Assembly (NCBI GenBank): GCA_903772945.1
Contig: CAICTM010000062.1
Coordinates: 62,001 to 126,000, forward strand
DNA: 64,000 bases
Direction of reading: 5' to 3'
Origin: Seminavis robusta
Lineage: Eukaryota; Bacillariophyta; Bacillariophyceae; Naviculales; Naviculaceae
Part shown: positions 9,079 to 19,295 of the stretch, piece by piece
Layout of the letters: each line of letters opens with the position of its first letter
Position numbering within the stretch: position 1 is the first letter of the stretch
Translations under genes and position numbers: made by a program
The notes under the pieces: model-generated
Told to the model about the DNA's origin: nothing
Seen by the model: the letters and a program-made list of their open reading frames with translations, nothing else
Database searches by the model: none

Positions 9079-10491
9079 CTACTTGCGGGCACGCAGACGC
9101 AACTTGGTGAGCAATGGTTGACGTTTCGCCGATCCTCCTCGGCGGCGAAGATCGTCCTGATCTTCGGGGCACGCCTTTTCTTCCATTGCCCGCATGGCGG
9201 CTTCTTCTCGTTCTTTTTGTAGCCGCACATCTCGAACATAGAAGTGAAGTCCCTGTTTCAACACTTCGTTCGTCACCGCTCCAATCTTTCTCAACTCCTT
9301 CTGAAGATTCGAAAAGACTTCCTGCTCCTGTACAATAGGCACAAGGTCATGGACGCAGTAGGTCAATAGATCCACACCATCAATGAGATTCTGGTCGTAA
9401 GCCACCATATCGTTCTCCTCCACTCCATCCTGGAACTCAGTGTGATAGGAGTCTCTGCCTTTCTGGGAGTAGTTTGACACCAGATGGAGCAACTTTCGGT
9501 CACTCCACTTGCTCCTTGTCTTCATATCTTCCCGCGACAGAGTGGGGTCTTCCTCAATCTCCTTCTTCCAGTCGATTTCTGTGAATGATTCGTTCATGCG
9601 TCTATAGGCCAATGGTAGATTGCTATTCCAGCCTCGACCTTTCCTGGCTGGTTCCGAGAAGATATCTCGGCACTCTGATATGTCGATGTCATCATTGTCG
9701 CGCTCTTTTCGGCACAAGATGTGAAGCTTCTGCCTGAGTGTCTCATCCGTGATGACTCCGTCGTCTCGGAGTTCCTTTTGCATTCGGGCAAACAAGGTAG
9801 GATGGGAGAGAAAAAGGCGTAGGTCCATCTGCGACAGCCTGAGGGAATGCACTTGCTCCTCAAACCGACCCAAGTCAACGACCGCCTCCTCTGGGTCCTC
9901 CACTACCTCTGGCTCTTCTTCGATAAACTCGACGAGTTCTTCAGCATCATCTTCGCATTCCACAGGCTCAGGAATCGGAATGCTCAGCACCTCTTCCATT
10001 ATCGTTAAGGGATAGTGTGCCAGCATGTCCAGTTTGGGACTCTCCTCTTCTTCCTGCCTGAGCTTGGCAATATCGGCATCCTCTTCTTCTTGGATTCGCT
10101 TCAAATTGAGGGCTTCTCGTTTGAGTGCCTCCTTCTTGTCAATGTCTTCGTCGTCGGCTGCCGAGCTCCTTTTGCGACACTTTCGGAACAACTTTGTCTT
10201 TGCGCTCGTCTTTTTCTTCTTCTTCTTCTTCATGCCTGGTTTCGTAGTGTCTGATCCCGGAACATCCGATTCGAATGGATGATGATCAAGCATATCTGCC
10301 ACTGCGGTAGGCGAAGAATCCCGTCGCGCCTCACTCCTCACAGTCTTTGCAGGATTACCCGGAGGATCAGGAAACTCATGGTCAAGTCGGTTTTCCCGAA
10401 TGCACAGAGGCACTACTAGGCGTGGGTCCATTCCTTGTTGCCAGAGCTCCATCGTTCCATGGTGGTCATCCCTCCTCACGTTGGCAACCAT
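9079..10491 (-). CDS. Unknown 470-residue charged protein with internal duplication
   Basis: The minus-strand frame is open from 10635, but the first ATG is at 10491 (MVANVRRDDHHGTMELWQQG); an upstream exon cannot be excluded. A Lys-rich run (GMKKKKKKKTSAKTK) near residues 85-99 could be a nuclear or nucleolar signal. A coiled charged stretch follows (EALKREALNLKRIQEEEDAD), then a very acidic stretch. Two related ~60-residue blocks are visible: FARMQKELRDDGVITDETLR followed by QKLHILCR, and FSNLQKELRKIGAVTNEVLK followed by QGLHFYVR. No known domain was recognised. Composition and length suggest a real gene rather than chance: the opposite strand has only fragments. Confidence 0.55.
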   Translation of the reverse strand: MVANVRRDDHHGTMELWQQGMDPRLVVPLCIRENRLDHEFPDPPGNPAKTVRSEARRDSSPTAVADMLDHHPFESDVPGSDTTKPGMKKKKKKKTSAKTKLFRKCRKRSSAADDEDIDKKEALKREALNLKRIQEEEDADIAKLRQEEEESPKLDMLAHYPLTIMEEVLSIPIPEPVECEDDAEELVEFIEEEPEVVEDPEEAVVDLGRFEEQVHSLRLSQMDLRLFLSHPTLFARMQKELRDDGVITDETLRQKLHILCRKERDNDDIDISECRDIFSEPARKGRGWNSNLPLAYRRMNESFTEIDWKKEIEEDPTLSREDMKTRSKWSDRKLLHLVSNYSQKGRDSYHTEFQDGVEENDMVAYDQNLIDGVDLLTYCVHDLVPIVQEQEVFSNLQKELRKIGAVTNEVLKQGLHFYVRDVRLQKEREEAAMRAMEEKACPEDQDDLRRRGGSAKRQPLLTKLRLRARK

Positions 10492-12572
10492 GGCGTTGAA
10501 TATGAAGACGTGGTGGCCACGGTGGATTGTCTTCCTGCTGCGAAGGAAGGGACCTTCGCCCTTGCAAGTTTGCTGGGCGTTGTCCCTTGGGCCTGTACAC
10601 AGTACTAGTAGTCTTCTGAAAGAGGCAACGGGCACCGGGCGCTCGAAAATGTGACCGGAAGAGTTTACAGTTCAACCTCACAAGCCATCACAAAAAAGTC
10701 TTGGCGTCTGTTCGTCAACCCTTACAAATAGCTTAGCGACGTGGTTACTTCCAATCAGCTATGGTGGCAATTGCGACAAAGAAGCTCACGTGGGGGGCCA
10801 ACTCCCGTTTCTATGAGCTGCCAAGACCCCAAAATCTTTTCACCAGATCCTGTCACCCGACTGCCTTAGGCTGATCCCAGCTCTGTCGATATGTCGGCAT
10901 CAGAACCAGCAGCCGCAAGCTACGGTAGTCATTGCAATCTTCGTGGTATCTTTTGGATAGCCAGAAGGTTTCGACGCGCCGCTGCCAGTATTGGCCGGCA
11001 ACAGGGCATGGCCATCGAGAGGCTCGGACTTGGATGTCCTTGACTGCGAACAAGTGGGATAGCTGGAGCAGATAAACCGATGTCAGCGCATGTTGGTTTC
11101 TTCCCTTTCGGTTCTTTCCCCGTGAAAACCGCAATGGAGGATCTCTAGCTACGCGACTGAGATGTCATTCAATGATTCTATCGAGCTTCCTTAGGTAGAG
11201 TTTTCTGTAGAAGGGCATTGAGATGGTTCCGCCAATCTCTGTTTCTACGGTAGCTACTTGCTTGGGGATCGTTCATGTTCTGGCGTCTTGGAGGACAGCC
11301 TAGCAGCATTGCTTCCACTGATCATCCTTTCATCATGATTGTCCGGGTTTCTCAGTGTCCGTACCAGTGTCGTGTTGTCAGACATCGTTCGAACCCGTAC
11401 TTCCAAACAAACATGTCAGCTGCTTGAAGCTACGGTACAAGTAGCTGAGCCCGAGCTCCAGAGCGAAAGAAACGAAAACGCCCCACGGGTCGTAGCAAGG
11501 GTCGACCTCCTTGGTTTGTTATGATACAAGCGAGCACTGAGCGGCAACCTCATGCCTCTCGGAGCAACGCCCTTTCCCGAATCGGCCATGAAATCTCCGT
11601 AGTATCTGATCGTGAGAAGGGGAGAAAGACAAAGTCCGTATCACATGCACCGTTCAAGAGCCCCGAGAAGTGACCTGATCTGCGTCGCGGTTGGCATACG
11701 ATTCGACCATTCCATTCCTCTGGTCAACTTGTCCCTCTCTTGGCACCGTTAGCTACTTGCATTACTAGCTACCTGGTAGCTAGCATCGCTTGTGGAACCT
11801 GAGCCGGCGACTCCTTCATCGCTTTTGTGCACTTTTCACCATTGTTTTCGTACCGTTCTTCCCCTGAAGTAGAGCGAAGAGATAAAAGGTGCATTGAAAC
11901 CGGTCCTCCTAGCTAGCAACCTGTACCGTGCAGCGAAGATGGCTCTTGTTGATGCTGAATGATGAATCGTTTAGTGCCTTGTGCCTTACGTCTTCACTCG
12001 CGTCTCTGCAATTGAACACAATGTCATGGCCACGGCCTAACGATATCCAGAATGGAATCCATGGGAGCATTGCAACGTTCAAAATCCGTGGAGCTACGCC
12101 CTGCTTGCTTCATCAACTGGCCAAAATGCAATCTCTTGTCTTCCGCCGTCGTCTATCTCGTTCAACGAGCCATGCAATGGTTCCTGGAACATGTACCGGA
12201 GGCTCATACCCTCCCCTTGTCACCGTGAAGGGCTTACAGGAAGGAAAAGCCAGCACTAGTCCCACTGTAGGCTCGCCACAGGAAGTGGTGGCCGTGCTAT
12301 AGCAACCTCGAGGGAAGCAACAGCCTACCATAGCTAGCTAGCTAGAGGAGGCCACGGCAAACCCACAATGGCGCCATGCTATGGAGACAAACTACTGTAC
12401 CCTCTAACCCTAACCATGACACGATCCTGTATCTTTTCGTCGGGCTTCTCTTCGTCGTCGGATGAAACCAAATCATCACTCATGGAAGGTCTTCTCACTC
12501 CTCCAAACTCTTCCAGTATTGATCCTTCCCACTATTACCGTATATTGAGAATAGACTCCATAGAAGCCAACA
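10492..12572. other. Two-kilobase spacer without supported gene
   Basis: Short frames occur on both strands (for example 11928-12302 plus) but none has a recognisable domain or good codon pattern. CTAGCTAGCTAG occurs at about 12331-12345. A short CTAACCCTAACC run at about 12402 is telomere-like but only two units long. Conserved non-coding RNA cannot be judged by eye. Confidence 0.4.
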
Positions 12573-13901
12573 ATGAAGCTTTTACCCGTAAGGACCACGT
12601 TGTTTTTAGTAGCTCTATTGGCCAGCAGTTTCCCACGCGGTGCGAATGGTTTCATTGCAACACATCGTCCACTACCGGTTGCATCCATAGCGTCAACAAG
12701 ATTATTCGAGACATCCGAGGAAAAGTCCAGCAGTAATGAAGTCCCTGATCTCGCTGGAAAAGATATTTATCAACGAGCCTTCTATCGACTCTCTCCTTTT
12801 TCAGAGGTGGAGAATTTCAGTAATGTCGTTGTCGAAGAACGAGTCCGATTCAAGCCTGACCCAGAAAAGGGAGAAACAAGCATCAAGCCAGTGGGCCCTC
12901 GGACCTTAATCCTTCGTGATGGCAACGTCGAAGAGGGACAAATCGGGAATGAGTTCTTTGAGATAAATATCAAGGAATCTCTATCGGAGGATGCTACCCA
13001 TGGAGGAGCAGGGAGGGACTCAGATATTGAAGGTATCATTGCGACAGTTTTGTATCTGGCAGCCAATCCCAAGTGTATTGAAGGAGATGTTTTGGAAGTT
13101 GGTTGTGGATTAGGCTTGGCTGGTTTACTCGGATGCATTGGTGTCGGTGCATTGGAAGCAACAGTGCATGGAGATGCAGAAGAAAAGGAGGATGCTGAGG
13201 AATCCGCCGACAACACCGAATACGAGGACATCTTGACCATTCCCAAGAGTACAAAAATGACGGATGAGCTGTTGTCTCTAACCCTCTCAGATCAAGATAC
13301 GCAAGCTTTGACATTAGCTGCGGCCAACGTGCATGTCGCACGTGTTCCAACAAGTCAAGTATCAGTGGAGGAGATTCCCTGGAGGACACGAGCTTTTCTA
13401 AGCCACAATACCTCCCCCAAACCATACCACACAATCATTGCCTCCGATTTGAACTACAATTTCCCCGAGGCCAAGGAACTGGCTCGTTGCGTAGCTCGTA
13501 GATTGGAAGCCTTGTCGGATTGGGAAGGCATCAAAGGCGATTCCAAATCCCCGCCGAAATTTGTGCATGTCTGTCCTGATCGACGGGATGTAAACTTTTT
13601 GCAACGCTTCCTCGCAAAAGGATATGCCATGGATGTCAAGTCGGGCTACCTAAAATTGGAAAAGTTGATCTTCAAGTTCCAAGTTTTGCCAGAATCAGAA
13701 CCAGAATCCAAGCTGGATGACTTGGAGCTGGAAGTCCAAGACTTGAAGGAAGTCATCTATCAATCACTGACAGCTATTCACGACCCGATGTATGCTCAAG
13801 GAACTGGGGATTACTTCTTTCCCATGGAGAACGGCCAATACGACAATGCTGGAGCGCAAACATACATGGAACCAGAGTCAGATGGCACCAAGAAGTGGTA
13901 G
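12573..13901 (+). CDS. METTL21/FAM86-like class I methyltransferase, plastid-type leader
   Basis: Single exon, 442 residues. The leader MKLLPVRTTLFLVALLASSF is a signal peptide with likely cleavage ANG|FIAT. Phe at +1 followed by a Ser/Thr/Arg-rich stretch (STRLFETSEEKSSSN) is the pattern used for import into complex plastids. The SAM-binding motif I, VLEVGCGLGLAGLLGCIG, lies at about residues 173-190. An acidic insert of some 45 residues follows before the next strand (LSDQDTQALTLAAANV). IIASDLNYNF near residue 290 fits the post-motif II DxxY site seen in protein-lysine methyltransferases of the METTL21/FAM86 group. Target protein unknown. The start is the first ATG before the signal peptide. 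Confidence 0.75.
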   Translation: MKLLPVRTTLFLVALLASSFPRGANGFIATHRPLPVASIASTRLFETSEEKSSSNEVPDLAGKDIYQRAFYRLSPFSEVENFSNVVVEERVRFKPDPEKGETSIKPVGPRTLILRDGNVEEGQIGNEFFEINIKESLSEDATHGGAGRDSDIEGIIATVLYLAANPKCIEGDVLEVGCGLGLAGLLGCIGVGALEATVHGDAEEKEDAEESADNTEYEDILTIPKSTKMTDELLSLTLSDQDTQALTLAAANVHVARVPTSQVSVEEIPWRTRAFLSHNTSPKPYHTIIASDLNYNFPEAKELARCVARRLEALSDWEGIKGDSKSPPKFVHVCPDRRDVNFLQRFLAKGYAMDVKSGYLKLEKLIFKFQVLPESEPESKLDDLELEVQDLKEVIYQSLTAIHDPMYAQGTGDYFFPMENGQYDNAGAQTYMEPESDGTKKW

Positions 13902-14464
13902 AATAGAACGCGGCTGGTCATATTGTAGGTACAACCTGCTAATATTGCAGCATAAGTAGTATCTTCGAACCCGCGAAAATGCAACCGTAGAGGTGGTACA
14001 GCAACCTGTACATGTAGCTAGATCAACCGCTTTCCTTGCATCAGTACGTACGGCATTTCGCTAGCATAGAGCAAAGAATTGCAGTAGTCAGCTCTTTGGT
14101 TTACTTGGGTGGGTGGGGGGTGCCTCGTCCTCCAAGGGATCGTCAAGCGCGCCAGTACGGTGGCGCTTACAGAAGCATTTTCCTGCCACTACATCGTACT
14201 GTAGCAGTGTGGGCCAAGCAAATGGCCCCAGAGCGCAAGCTAGCTATTGACCAAAGCAAATCTATCTGATCCCCTGTGACTACAAGTAGAATTTGCCTTT
14301 GTAATACCTACTAGTAGTGGGCTTAGAGATGATAAAGTGAATTGATTGGGATGACTTGGCCACCAGAGATGAAGCAGAGACGACCACAAATGTTGGCTCC
14401 ATGACTTGGCCAAAGTTCTCTTGTATTTTCCTCTTTTAGATAGTGCATCCATTTGTAAACTTGG
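13902..14464. other. Spacer between converging genes
   Basis: Holds the 3' ends of the methyltransferase (plus) and proteasome (minus) genes. No further gene was seen; a G-rich run, GGGTGGGTGGGGGGT, lies at about 14108. Confidence 0.4.
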
Positions 14465-15282
14465 TTAGTTGGCCTCATCGAGGTAATCCTGAATCTGTTC
14501 TGGAGTCAAGACTTTGAATTTTCCATCCTTTTGACTTGCGACACCGACTTGAATGTTGTGCGCATTCATTTCCCCCTCGAATCCTTCACGAAGCGTGAGA
14601 AGAGCCGTGTGAATGGCATCTTCCAATTCCATATCCTCGGTGTATCGTTTTTCGAGAAAGTTTTTGGCATTGAGATGATTTCGTCCAATGGCGGTGGCCT
14701 TCCAGGCAAAGTAGGTTCCGGAAGGATCGACTTGGTAGAGATGAGGAGATCCATCGGCCTTGTCAATGCCTCCCACAAGGAGACTGATTCCAAACGGACG
14801 AACGCCACCGCGTTGCGTGTACTCTTGCATGACATTGGCAGTTCGCTTGACCAATTGCGAGACAGGCTGGATTTCTCCGTACATGCGCATATAGGCTTGA
14901 GACGACTTGCGAGATCGTCGGACTGTGGAATTGAAATGAAGAAATCCAAACGATGAGTGAGCCAGAGTAAACAAACAGACACACCATACCATCCTCAGTG
15001 ACACAATATAATTCTATACTCACCCAAAACTCGATAATCCGGTCCCACTCCAGCATAGCAGAATCCTGTGGTAGGAGTGATCTCCTCAATCTTGTGCACC
15101 TGTTCGACATCGACCAGTTCACTGGATAGTTTCTTCTCGGTAGCAATCACCACTCCATCCTTGGCACAAATGCCCAACGATGTACGACCATTGGCCACGG
15201 CATTCAGAGCATATTCAATCTGCAAGAGCTTTCCAGTCCTCGAGAAGGTCGTCAGTGAGAAGGAGTAGGCAGAGTCACCCAT
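14465..15282 (-). CDS. PSMA2: 20S proteasome subunit alpha type-2
   Basis: Two exons, complement(join(14465..14922,15024..15282)), 238 residues, close to the family's 234. The 101-base intron has donor GTGAGT and acceptor TCCACAG, and joining restores GPDYRVLVRRSRK, matching the alpha-2 signature. The start [19 protein letters not shown] carries the alpha-subunit N-terminal gate motif and the alpha-2 SLTTFSPSGKL-like sequence; the frame is open upstream but 15282 gives the correct N-terminus. Later motifs are [39 protein letters not shown] and [19 protein letters not shown]. It forms the outer ring of the 20S core in nucleus and cytosol. Head to head with the PrmA-like gene. Confidence 0.96.
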
Positions 15283-15609
15283 GGTGCTTGTTGTAGAATT
15301 TGGTAAGACAGATGGTGAGCGGCAGCAGCGACAAACAACGATGGCTGGATTGTGCCATGGCCGTCGACACTCGAGGTCGTCCAAGATCTCGTCCGAAGGC
15401 GATGGAAGTGGCTCGGGACTGCCATTAGGGATTGAGTTTTGTTCAGTGGGCCTCAAAGATATTTATCTTTTGTTTTTTGTTGTTCACTGGGCCGTTCACG
15501 GGACGTCGTCCTTGGCCATTGATGGTGGCTTCCAACTTCCCACATCACATCCATCCGCTAATCCATCATTTTATTCCTTCTCCCTCTGAAAGAAAGTCGA
15601 GACGAGGGG
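15283..15609. promoter_or_regulatory. Shared upstream region, proteasome and PrmA-like genes
   Basis: The 327 bases separate two divergent ATGs and must contain both promoters and leaders. Nothing resembling a canonical TATA box was identified with confidence. Confidence 0.4.
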
Positions 15610-17001
15610 ATGATGATGCCACGAATGTCCTGTCTCTTGATATTGGCAGTGGCCACAGTGCTGCTTGACAAGCCAACGTATGGATTCCTTGGCAACCACC
15701 TTTTGTTTGGCTCCTTGAAAAAGAACAAGCTCCAACAAACGCTTTTTCGTTCCACAACCAGTCCATCCCCTCCTTCGGTACAACACCAAAAAGACGATGA
15801 TGATGATGAGGATACAGCAGCTCATCTCCTTCGATCCGTGACAATCTGCAACATTCCAAGAGATCAAGAACCAGAATTACTCTGTGACTTTCTGATGGAG
15901 ATTGGCGCCTGTTCCACGGCCATTACCGACTCGGATCGAGGCACCGATCGAGAACAACCACTCTTTGGAGAGCCCTTGAGCAATAGAGATCCCTGGCAGG
16001 ACAGTTTGCAGTGGGCCGCGCCTATTTGGAATCGATGCAATGTCACGGCTCATTTTCCCTCCAGTATTGATCTACAGGGAATTGTAGAACTGATTGCAGA
16101 CGTCTTTCCGGACCAATATCCTCTTCAGGAATATGCCGTCGATCAAGTGCCGAATCGAGATTGGGTGGTCCATGTACAACAATCTTGGAAACCCATTCTG
16201 ATTGGGCCCTATGTACTCCGATTTCCATGGCATTCTCGACAGGATGTAGATCAAGCTATTCAGGACAACAATAATCCAGACAACCACAACAAAAACAACG
16301 ATAAGCGAGTAGAACTTCTATTGCAAGGTGGCATTGCCTTTGGGACGGGAGAGCATCCAACCACACAACTATGTATGGAATGGATTCACCATCAAGTCGA
16401 CAAATTGTTGCAGTCGTCGTCATCATCATCATCAGCAGCAGCACAACAACAACCAATCACCATTATGGACTATGGAGCTGGCTCGGGAATTTTGGGCATG
16501 GCGGCTTGTGCATTGGATCGCCAACGAGTCAGGGCCATTGGCGTGGACATTGACGTGGATGCCATTCACATTGCCAATGCCAATGCAGCTATCAATGGCG
16601 TCAACATGCAATCCTATTTACCACCACTCGTGGAAACTGCTGACGATGAATCCAAAAGCCTCCTCTTGAAGGCCCATGCACATGCCCAAAAACAGCTGCA
16701 GGGCGATGATGATGATGATGATTCCAGCAGTGATGCATGTAGTAATCTAGTCTTGTCCAAAGACCTTGGAAAAGCCGTCTACGACATGGCCGTGGCCAAC
16801 ATCTTGGCGGGTCCCCTGGTGGCACTATCCTCCACAATTGCCTCCTTGGTTCGTCCAGGGGGGCAACTGGCCATGAGTGGAATTTTGACACAGCAAGCCG
16901 ACATGGTGGTGGATGCCTATAAAGAGTACTTTGAAGACGTCAAGGTGGAACGGGAACTAGATGGTTGGATTCTTGTCACAGGTGTGAGGAAACAACAGTG
17001 A
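15610..17001 (+). CDS. Ribosomal protein L11 methyltransferase (PrmA) family, organelle-targeted
   Basis: Single exon, 463 residues. The hydrophobic leader (SCLLILAVATVLLDKPTYG) is followed by Phe at the probable cleavage point (TYG|FLGN), suggesting a plastid bipartite presequence. The catalytic domain has the PrmA hallmark FGTGEHPTTQLCMEWI near residues 244-259, SAM motif I MDYGAGSGILGMAAC near 287-301, and AVANILAGPLVAL (the NILA variant of the family's N-[IL]-L-A motif) near 395. PrmA trimethylates ribosomal protein L11; a plastid ribosome is the likely substrate here. Ser and Asp homopolymers interrupt the domain (for example QSSSSSSSAAAQQQ), as is common in diatom proteins. The first of three close ATGs is used; the third (MPRMSC) is also possible. 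Confidence 0.85.
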   Translation: MMMPRMSCLLILAVATVLLDKPTYGFLGNHLLFGSLKKNKLQQTLFRSTTSPSPPSVQHQKDDDDDEDTAAHLLRSVTICNIPRDQEPELLCDFLMEIGACSTAITDSDRGTDREQPLFGEPLSNRDPWQDSLQWAAPIWNRCNVTAHFPSSIDLQGIVELIADVFPDQYPLQEYAVDQVPNRDWVVHVQQSWKPILIGPYVLRFPWHSRQDVDQAIQDNNNPDNHNKNNDKRVELLLQGGIAFGTGEHPTTQLCMEWIHHQVDKLLQSSSSSSSAAAQQQPITIMDYGAGSGILGMAACALDRQRVRAIGVDIDVDAIHIANANAAINGVNMQSYLPPLVETADDESKSLLLKAHAHAQKQLQGDDDDDDSSSDACSNLVLSKDLGKAVYDMAVANILAGPLVALSSTIASLVRPGGQLAMSGILTQQADMVVDAYKEYFEDVKVERELDGWILVTGVRKQQ

Positions 17002-17338
17002 ATGAAGAGCTTGTGTCTACTCGGGGGATCGTAAAGTTAGAGTCAAGCTACAACTAACTGTTAGGAGCCGACGTAAGAGAGCATCCAACGACAATCCTTG
17101 TTTCATGTTTGATTTGGGGAGAGCAGTTTCGACAATTGCTGAGCGCTGAGTGGATGCTTGCAACGATTTTATAGTCAGCTTACTTTCAAGGGGAAAGCAA
17201 CCAGAATGCCCAAAGCTTTACTGCAGTACCTTCTTAAAACATACAAGTAGTATTGGATGACACACGAATGTAATCATCATTCCTGCTTTGCAATGGCTAA
17301 GACCAACCAATGGATAGATGTCAGCAAATTGTTGCTGC
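17002..17338. other. Spacer between converging genes
   Basis: Contains the 3' ends of the PrmA-like (plus) and SpoU (minus) genes; nothing else was seen. Confidence 0.4.
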
Positions 17339-17983
17339 TTATCCCATGGTACTCGTTTTCCACTGGTAGACTCTCTGCAGAATGATATTGGCAGCCACAT
17401 TGACATTCAGAGAGGCCGTTCCATTCCCATACTGCGGTATTCTCACAAACCCATCACAGTCATCCTGTTGCTTTTGACTCAACCCCTGTCCCTCGTTTCC
17501 CATTAAAAATGCAATGTGCGAGTTGTCGTTATTGTTTTCCCCTCTAACTAAATAATGATCGATTGGCTTGGCATCCTTGTGAATTTCAACCCCAATCAAG
17601 CGAATGGATTGCTGCTGAACATACTCGACAAACTCGGCCCACTTGTCAAAATGTCTCAGGAACATTCCCATTTTTCTTGGTGGCTGTTGTTCTGTGGATG
17701 TGGATGCAGATGCGGATGGAAACACGTGGTCTTGAATGGCAGAAGGTATACCAGGGCCCTTCGGATCCAAGTTGAAATTCTTCTGGCCAACTACAAAGAC
17801 ACCATGGCAGCCAAATGCTGCGGCAGTGCAAAGTAGATTTCGGACATTGGGTCGCTTCTGGATGTTGTGGATCACCAAGTAGAAGTAATATTGGTGGCCA
17901 TCAGCATTGGAAACATCTTCCACAGAGGAGGCCTCTGGATGTGGTCCTGCTTCTGCTTTCTCTTCGGATGCTCCTGATGACAT
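17339..17983 (-). CDS. SpoU/TrmH-family RNA 2'-O-methyltransferase
   Basis: Single exon, 214 residues, starting at the ATG at 17983. The fold motifs of SPOUT enzymes are clear: motif 1-like NIQKRPNVRNLLCTAAAFGC near residues 39-58, motif 2 FLMGNEGQGLSQ near 161-172, and motif 3 ASLNVNVAANIILQ near 192-205. These form the SAM-binding trefoil knot of TrmH/SpoU 2'-O-ribose methyltransferases of tRNA or rRNA. The Asn of NVRN is the usual catalytic-region residue, typically N-x-x-x-x-R. The acidic N-terminus (GASEEKAEAGPHPEASS) is not a targeting signal, so it is probably cytosolic or nuclear. The exact RNA target cannot be told from sequence. Confidence 0.85.
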   Translation of the reverse strand: MSSGASEEKAEAGPHPEASSVEDVSNADGHQYYFYLVIHNIQKRPNVRNLLCTAAAFGCHGVFVVGQKNFNLDPKGPGIPSAIQDHVFPSASASTSTEQQPPRKMGMFLRHFDKWAEFVEYVQQQSIRLIGVEIHKDAKPIDHYLVRGENNNDNSHIAFLMGNEGQGLSQKQQDDCDGFVRIPQYGNGTASLNVNVAANIILQRVYQWKTSTMG

Positions 17984-18641
17984 GCTGTTAATCTTTCCTG
18001 GCTGTGAAAACTAGAGTGGTCCTGGGGTGGAAGGGTCTTTCCTGCTACTAGCTGGCTAGACTAGCTACCGTTAGCTTGCCGGATTGGAGTTTCTGGGCTG
18101 TTCAGAGTGAGTGTGTTGGTCCGCTTCGGTTGGTCGGTTGGAGGTGTGAGAAACGGGATTCGATAGTAACCAGTCAGTGACTAAAAGTCATTTTCTTCTC
18201 CGAATTGTGCGGTTCCCAAGATACTTCGCGATCGACGACCGACGGCGCTGTGGCAATGCCTCTTGCATTGATCGTAGATAAAGGACCGCTTGAATTCTCA
18301 TAGCCAACAGCATTTTTGGAGCTTGTAGTAACAAGAGAAGCCAATAATTCATCCATCAGCCAGGAGACAAGAGGTAAGCCAGAGCTCAAGTGGATCAAAC
18401 AAAGATGATGATAATAATGGCGGTAGAACAGGGGTATCTCGTGGGTATTTCTGTTCTTTTCTGTTCAGGATGATTTTGCAGGTTCTGACTCACTGATATC
18501 TGTCCCTCACTGAATATCTGTCCTCTTTCCCATTGTTTTGTTTCGTTTCGTCCATTGATCTTCTGTTTAATTCATTACTCCACTATTGGCAGCAGGTTCC
18601 AATAACTCCCCCATCAAGCAAACTAGAACGAACGCAACAAA
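17984..18641. other. Divergent spacer, SpoU and coiled-coil genes
   Basis: About 660 bases with CTAGCTGGCTAGACTAGCTA near 18048-18066. A 74-codon minus-strand frame (18174-18398) lacks an ATG and known features, so it was not called. Confidence 0.4.
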
Positions 18642-19295
18642 ATGAAAATCTCTCAGACACTTCTCCTGGTGTTGACTACATTGGTAGCCGTGTGGGCTCA
18701 GGAAGAGCACCATCAAGAGCAGCACCATCATGAAGCTCCACCACCACCGAACTGCGACGCCATTTGCGAAGAAAAAGTTCGACAAGCGGTTCAACCAGTT
18801 CAGGACGAAAAAGTCCGTGCGGAAGAATGGGGACATGGAGTGAAAAGAGAACTCGATGAAGCCTACAATAAATTGCGAGCAGCAGAAGGACAGGTGGAAC
18901 AGTTGCGCAACCAGCTTGGAGAACAGGAACGTAGAGCTGCCGATTTTGAACGTTCCTCCAATGACCTACGGGGAAATCTAGAAAACACCCAACGTGATTT
19001 GGACGGCTCCCGACGAGAATTGGAAGGAGCTCGACGAGAATTGGACCAAATGAAGCATGATCATCAGGTCGAAGTCGAGGATTTGAGGACAAAAACAGAA
19101 GAATCCACTCGTTCTCTTGGTAGAATTCAATTTGCTTTGGATGAAGCTCACGATCAAGTCAAAGAAATGGAAAGTGCCAGAGTTACCGTGAATTTGAAGG
19201 GAATTGCAGATGACGTGAAGGTCTACTGGAAAAATTTGCTGACTTGGTGGACTGGCTTGGTCATGCCCGACAAGAAAAACGATGAGGACCTCTAG
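18642..19295 (+). CDS. Secretory-pathway coiled-coil protein
   Basis: Single exon, 217 residues. A signal peptide (MKISQTLLLVLTTLVAVWAQ) is followed by a His/Glu-rich and Pro-rich spacer and a Cys pair (NCDAICEEK). From about residue 50 to 185 the sequence is a heptad-like charged coiled coil with repeats such as SRRELEGARRELDQMKHD. The C-terminal 30 residues are more hydrophobic (VKVYWKNLLTWWTGLVMP) and may lie on a membrane, ending in an acidic tail. It is likely an ER or secreted protein. No named family was recognised. The start is fixed by the signal peptide. Confidence 0.7.
   Translation: MKISQTLLLVLTTLVAVWAQEEHHQEQHHHEAPPPPNCDAICEEKVRQAVQPVQDEKVRAEEWGHGVKRELDEAYNKLRAAEGQVEQLRNQLGEQERRAADFERSSNDLRGNLENTQRDLDGSRRELEGARRELDQMKHDHQVEVEDLRTKTEESTRSLGRIQFALDEAHDQVKEMESARVTVNLKGIADDVKVYWKNLLTWWTGLVMPDKKNDEDL

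Noticed and set aside
11392-11401. GTTCGAACCC, resembling a tRNA T-loop
   Set aside because: No acceptor stem, anticodon arm or D-arm could be paired around it.
11928-12302. Possible small gene of 124 codons
   Set aside because: No domain, weak start and no family resemblance; nothing supports coding over chance.
12400-12415. Telomere-like CTAACCCTAACC
   Set aside because: Only two units; chance or an ancient trace, not a telomere. The GGGTTAGGGTT at about 33467 is the same case.
15281-15589. 102-codon plus-strand frame
   Set aside because: Lies over the proteasome leader and divergent promoter; no domain.
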